Positions 60,978 to 64,000 of a DNA stretch of 64,000 bases are shown piece after piece. This DNA comes from Galbitalea sp036271875 (GTDB lineage: Bacteria; Actinomycetota; Actinomycetes; Actinomycetales; Microbacteriaceae), in assembly GCA_036271875.1 (NCBI GenBank), contig DATAZU010000015.1:62001-126000 (forward strand). Direction: 5' to 3'. The position numbers and the translations under genes were made by a program. The notes under the pieces are model-generated. The model was not told the DNA's origin. It saw only the letters and a list, made by a program, of their open reading frames with translations, and did not search any database. Position 1 is the first letter of the stretch; the number at the start of each line of letters is the position of its first letter.

Positions 60978-61003
60978 GGGCGGGTCGGATTGTCGACCCG
61001 CCC
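60978..61003 (+). terminator. Hairpin between the two WXG100 genes (possible attenuator)
   Basis: GGGCGGGTCG and CGACCCGCCC form a perfect 10-bp GC-rich stem around GATTGT, 8 bp after the first WXG100 stop. There is no T-run, so it may act as a partial terminator or mRNA 3' stabiliser that makes the first gene more abundant than the second. Confidence 0.6.
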
Positions 61004-61024
61004 ATCCCGGAAAGGACACAAGAC

Positions 61025-61870
61025 ATGGCACGCATGGGAATGGATGTCGACGCTGTCGCAGCGGCCGGGCACGAACTCCAGGCGAAGGCGCAGTCGATCG
61101 ATTCGGTCGTCTCGAACCTCGACGGCATTGTGAACAAACTGAACGGCGTATGGGCGGGCAAGGATGCTGAGGTCTTCATCAACGAGTGGTGGCCCGCACA
61201 CAAAAAGGACCTGACCGCTGCCAGCACGTCGATATCGGGTCTTGGCCAGTCTGCCCTCAACAACGCGAGCGAGCAGCGGCAGGTTTCGACCTCGGCGGGC
61301 GCCGCGATCGCCGGCGTAGCAGGCATCGCTGCGGCGGGTGGAGCTGCCGCCGCGAGCGGTGGTTCGAGCAGCAGCACGACCAGCACCGCTGACAATCCGG
61401 GTGCGACGTCGGGAAGCCTCGCTCCAATTTCGGCCAGTGAGGCTGCCGCGTATCACCAGTTCGAATCGCAGACGTATCCCAACGCCAAGTATGGCGAGGT
61501 CGACGGGAACGGCAAGCCTCCGGACAATTGCACGTCATGGGCGGATTGGCGCCGAGAGCAGCTTGGACTGAGTGGCACATCAGGCACCGGGGGCGAAATG
61601 GCAGGAAACCTCGGAGGGACCACAAGCACGCCTCCCACGCTTGGAGCGCTGGGCTCGTACGACCCCAGTGATTCGAAAGGCGCTGGCCACGTGTTCGTCG
61701 TCGAAGGAGTGACCTCGAACAATCCGCCGACGATTCAGATCAGCGAGGCGAATTATGAAGGTTCTCCCGACATCCATCCCCGAACCCTCACGCAAGGAGC
61801 TGATGGGAATTGGTACGGTCAAGGCATGGGTACGAACGGATACCCGATTACATTCTCGCCCGCGAGCTGA
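61025..61870 (+). CDS. WXG100-CHAP fusion, probable secreted peptidoglycan hydrolase
   Basis: A 281-residue protein. Residues 1-90 are a WXG100 domain with Trp43-Ala44-Gly45 in NGVWAGKDA. An Ala/Gly/Ser linker (about 90-130) leads to a CHAP-type domain with Cys169 in DNCTSWADWRREQLG and His222 in GAGHVFVVEGV, then QISEANYEG with the usual Glu/Asn, and W-Y-G at the end. It would leave through the type VII-like motor and cut peptidoglycan as an amidase or endopeptidase. GGAAAGGA precedes the ATG. No immunity gene is obvious. Confidence 0.9.
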   Translation: MARMGMDVDAVAAAGHELQAKAQSIDSVVSNLDGIVNKLNGVWAGKDAEVFINEWWPAHKKDLTAASTSISGLGQSALNNASEQRQVSTSAGAAIAGVAGIAAAGGAAAASGGSSSSTTSTADNPGATSGSLAPISASEAAAYHQFESQTYPNAKYGEVDGNGKPPDNCTSWADWRREQLGLSGTSGTGGEMAGNLGGTTSTPPTLGALGSYDPSDSKGAGHVFVVEGVTSNNPPTIQISEANYEGSPDIHPRTLTQGADGNWYGQGMGTNGYPITFSPAS

Positions 61871-61922
61871 GCCGAGTGTTTGCGTTCCGGGGTCGTCGTG
61901 TGATGAAGGGCTCTAGAACATC

Positions 61923-62705
61923 GTGACCTGCCCTAACTGCGGTAAACCAACCCGCGAAGGCGCCGTCTTCTGCGGTGAGTGCGGCTTCAAGCTGACACTC
62001 GCTGCGGCGGCGGCCGTCCCGGTCGAGGCGCCCGTTACTGATGCCCCCCTCCGCCGACCGCCTCCGCCTCCCGGTGACGATGCAGACGAGAACGAAGTGC
62101 CGGCGCCGATACTGGTTGTCTCGCCCGAGGTCGAGCCCATCTTCGTGGTCCCGCCGCCCCCGGTGGGTGTGCCGAAGGAAGTCGAGGTCGTTCCATTCGG
62201 GTCGACCGAAGAAGTCGAGGTCCGAAGCCGGCCGTCGTCGAGCGATCTGATTGCGGCGCCCCCGGGCATTGACGATCCGCCGCCTGCTGGCGCGGCGCCG
62301 GTGATTGCGATACCGGTCGCCTCGACACCGGAGTCGATGGACGAGACCCGCGTTTCCGTGCGGCGCAAAGCGGGCGTGCACTGGCGACTTGTGCTCCCGG
62401 ATGGCCGTCATGTCGAGGTCGCCAGCGCTGTCATGCTCGGCCGGGATCCGGCCGCAAATGCGAAGTGGCCCGGAGCCGCGAAGCTGCCCATTGATGACGA
62501 CACGCATTCAACATCCAAGACCCACGCCGTCATCGAGGTCGATGGCGGCGAACTGTGGATCACCGACCTCAACTCGACCAACGGCGTCGTCATCATCCAG
62601 TCCGACGGAACCGAGATTGATCTCGAGCCCAACGTCCGCGCCCAGATCAAGCCGGGCGCCGACGTCGAGCTTGGCGACTACGTCGTCCAGGTAGAGAAGG
62701 ACTAA
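61923..62705 (+). CDS. Zinc-ribbon and FHA domain protein
   Basis: A 260-residue protein. The N-terminal zinc ribbon has CPNCGKPTREGAVFCGECG. A long Pro/Val-rich acidic linker (about 35-135) is followed by a FHA domain at about 155-255 with VMLGRDPAA, TSKTHAVIEVDGG and NSTNGVVI. It should bind a Thr-phosphorylated partner. The start is GTG at 61923; its stop lies 3 bp before the next ATG. Its place next to secreted substrates suggests a regulatory role for the export machine. Confidence 0.88.
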   Translation: MTCPNCGKPTREGAVFCGECGFKLTLAAAAAVPVEAPVTDAPLRRPPPPPGDDADENEVPAPILVVSPEVEPIFVVPPPPVGVPKEVEVVPFGSTEEVEVRSRPSSSDLIAAPPGIDDPPPAGAAPVIAIPVASTPESMDETRVSVRRKAGVHWRLVLPDGRHVEVASAVMLGRDPAANAKWPGAAKLPIDDDTHSTSKTHAVIEVDGGELWITDLNSTNGVVIIQSDGTEIDLEPNVRAQIKPGADVELGDYVVQVEKD

Positions 62706-62708
62706 GCC

Positions 62709-63710
62709 ATGACAGAAGTAATCACCGGCACCTGCGTTCGATGCGGAGCGTCGAACTTCGGCACGCGATATTGCGAAAACTGCGGCCTCGACCGACAAGC
62801 GCCGTTTGATGCCGGCGGTGCGGCGTCCACCAAGACCACCGTGATACTGCTTCGAATCGCGACGATGCTCGGCCTCATCCTGATCACGGTCTTGCCGGAT
62901 GTTTTGTCCCTCGTTGCCAACTCGCTGGGTGCGTACGGATTCGCATCCATCGGATCCCGCGTGCTCGCGGTTCTGCTGGTGCTGGCGACCGCAGCCGCGG
63001 CGAGCGTCGCGGCACGAATCGCCGGAGCACCCGGAGGCGCCCGCCTGGCAGCAATTCTGATTGCATCTGTCGGCGGGGGACTGGCCGCGATCGCTGCCAT
63101 CGCGAGCCCGGAGTTTGTGACGGTCGATGGACTGTTCGCAGCGTGCCTCTTCGTGTCGTGGGGCCTCAGCGCTCGCTTTCGCGGGTATGGCTATTTTGGA
63201 TTATTGGTTGGCCTTGTGCTCAGCTACGTGCTCTCCATCATCGAGATTCCCCTGGCGTTCACGACGTTCGGTGGCGAAGGTTCACTCGGGTACGACATTC
63301 TTGGCGGCGTGCTCGAAATCGTTGCGTTCGCCACCGCGATCGGATCGGCCGTCTGGTTCGAGCGGATACATTCGCGGCGACCCATTGTCGTGAGGCCCCC
63401 GGTAGCCATGAACGCATATCCCGCACCCATGGCCAACGCGGGAGCGCAGGGCCAGCCAATGGCGGGCTACGGACCGGGAATGTACTACGGGCAGCGCACC
63501 AACGGATTCGCCGTCGCGTCGATGATCCTCGGCTTGCTTGGCCTATCCCTATTTGCCATCATCTTCGGGCACGTAGCTCTCGGCCAGATTCGTCGGTCGG
63601 GGGAACGTGGAGGGGGTATGGCGGTAACGGGTCTGGTGTTCGGGTACCTCTGGCTGGTCGGCGCTTCGATCTACCTGATCGTCTTGTACGCCGCTCTGTC
63701 GCAGCTCTGA
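62709..63710 (+). CDS. Zinc-ribbon polytopic membrane protein with DUF4190 end
   Basis: A 333-residue protein. The zinc ribbon CVRCGASNFGTRYCENCG is at the N-terminus. About six membrane helices lie at 40-225. The C-terminal DUF4190 pair (about 265-333, GFAVASMILGLLGLSLFAIIFGHVALGQIRRSGE...) is nearly the same as in the 55657-56097 protein. Function is unknown. The shared ends in one locus suggest a common membrane partner, possibly the EssC-like complex. Confidence 0.85.
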   Translation: MTEVITGTCVRCGASNFGTRYCENCGLDRQAPFDAGGAASTKTTVILLRIATMLGLILITVLPDVLSLVANSLGAYGFASIGSRVLAVLLVLATAAAASVAARIAGAPGGARLAAILIASVGGGLAAIAAIASPEFVTVDGLFAACLFVSWGLSARFRGYGYFGLLVGLVLSYVLSIIEIPLAFTTFGGEGSLGYDILGGVLEIVAFATAIGSAVWFERIHSRRPIVVRPPVAMNAYPAPMANAGAQGQPMAGYGPGMYYGQRTNGFAVASMILGLLGLSLFAIIFGHVALGQIRRSGERGGGMAVTGLVFGYLWLVGASIYLIVLYAALSQL

Positions 63711-63726
63711 GCGGAACACCCAACAA

Positions 63727-64000
63727 TTAGCCGGCGATTAGCGCCGCCCCACAGTCGGTGCAAAACGCGGATCCGACATACGACGAACCGCAGCGAAAAC
63801 AGGTAGCAGGCTCGTCGGCTGGATTGCTGGCCGTGGCGCCAGAAACATCCGTCGAGCCGACTGCGAGCGCCGAGACGGTTGCGCCGGGTTCGCGTTGAGT
63901 TGCCGGAAACGGGGGTGGCGTGCTCGGGAGAACTTCGACGCCGCCGGGCACCGCGAACGATGTCGGGATTCGATAGATGTGGAGAAAGCCCTTCTTCGGC
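63727..64000 (-). CDS. Zinc-ribbon protein, C-terminal part, cut by the window edge
   Basis: The minus-strand frame is open to the window end; a GTG at 63951 is only one possible start, since coding-like sequence continues upstream (KKGFLHIYRIPTS). The visible part is a Pro/Ala-rich stretch followed by CFRCGSSYVGSAFCTDCG, a four-Cys zinc ribbon, here at the C-terminus instead of the N-terminus. It converges on the DUF4190 gene with a 16-bp gap. Function is unknown. Confidence 0.68.
   Translation of the reverse strand, partial: PKKGFLHIYRIPTSFAVPGGVEVLPSTPPPFPATQREPGATVSALAVGSTDVSGATASNPADEPATCFRCGSSYVGSAFCTDCGAALIAG

Overview
The window looks like a 64 kb piece of a high-GC Gram-positive chromosome, most likely an actinomycete of the Microbacteriaceae. 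This is inferred from high GC, frequent GTG starts, dense gene packing with stop/start overlaps, and a WXG100/FHA/PknB-type cluster. No rRNA or CRISPR array is visible. One tRNA (tRNA-Glu, anticodon CTC) is present.

Region 1 (1-14.8 kb) is metabolic. A LivF-like ABC ATPase tail precedes a C5-dicarboxylate module: CaiB-type CoA-transferase, HTD2/MaoC-type hydratase, SMP-30 lactonase-like protein and CitE-like lyase. This set matches itaconate or mesaconate breakdown through citramalyl-CoA. Minus-strand sulfur-flavoured genes follow: a persulfide dioxygenase-rhodanese fusion, a VOC protein, a ComA-like phosphosulfolactate synthase, a HAD hydrolase, a cytochrome b and a metallo-beta-lactamase fold protein. 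They are transcribed away from a csoR/copB-like metal pair whose operator is a perfect inverted repeat. A lipid kinase homologue and an MFS transporter complete the region.

Region 2 (14.9-22.5 kb) is an integrated element in tRNA-Glu. A 42-bp exact repeat of the tRNA 3' half lies at both ends. Between the copies are higBA, a membrane protein, a tyrosine integrase, a long nested inverted repeat, a replication-relaxation-like wHTH/nuclease-fold protein, a membrane-anchored protein, a RelA/SpoT-synthetase gene with a small overlapping partner, and a divergent reverse transcriptase with a WMDD active site. Just outside the right repeat is a broken higA, which suggests repeated use of this site. 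The RT plus RelA/SpoT pair is the best candidate for an undescribed defence-type system.

Region 3 (23-35.7 kb) is ordinary chromosome: an anchored secreted protein, an M23 peptidase, a Clp_N/HTH regulator with tandem palindromes on its own start, efflux transporters with ArsR and MarR regulators, oxidoreductases, an FMN-binding lipoprotein and TerC.

Region 4 (35.7-64 kb) starts with a response regulator, a sensor kinase and a kinase-like partner. It then holds a large phospho-signalling and type VII secretion-like locus: PP2C phosphatase, FHA protein, Ser/Thr kinase, FHA-HTH protein, a 1745-residue Ig/Fn3 surface protein, MoxR, DUF58, a transglutaminase-like protein without its catalytic triad, an FHA-ABC transporter, an EssC-like FtsK ATPase, a WXG100 protein, a WXG100-CHAP fusion (probable secreted wall hydrolase), and zinc-ribbon/FHA/DUF4190 proteins. 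The kinase and phosphatase probably control the FHA proteins and through them secretion or envelope assembly.
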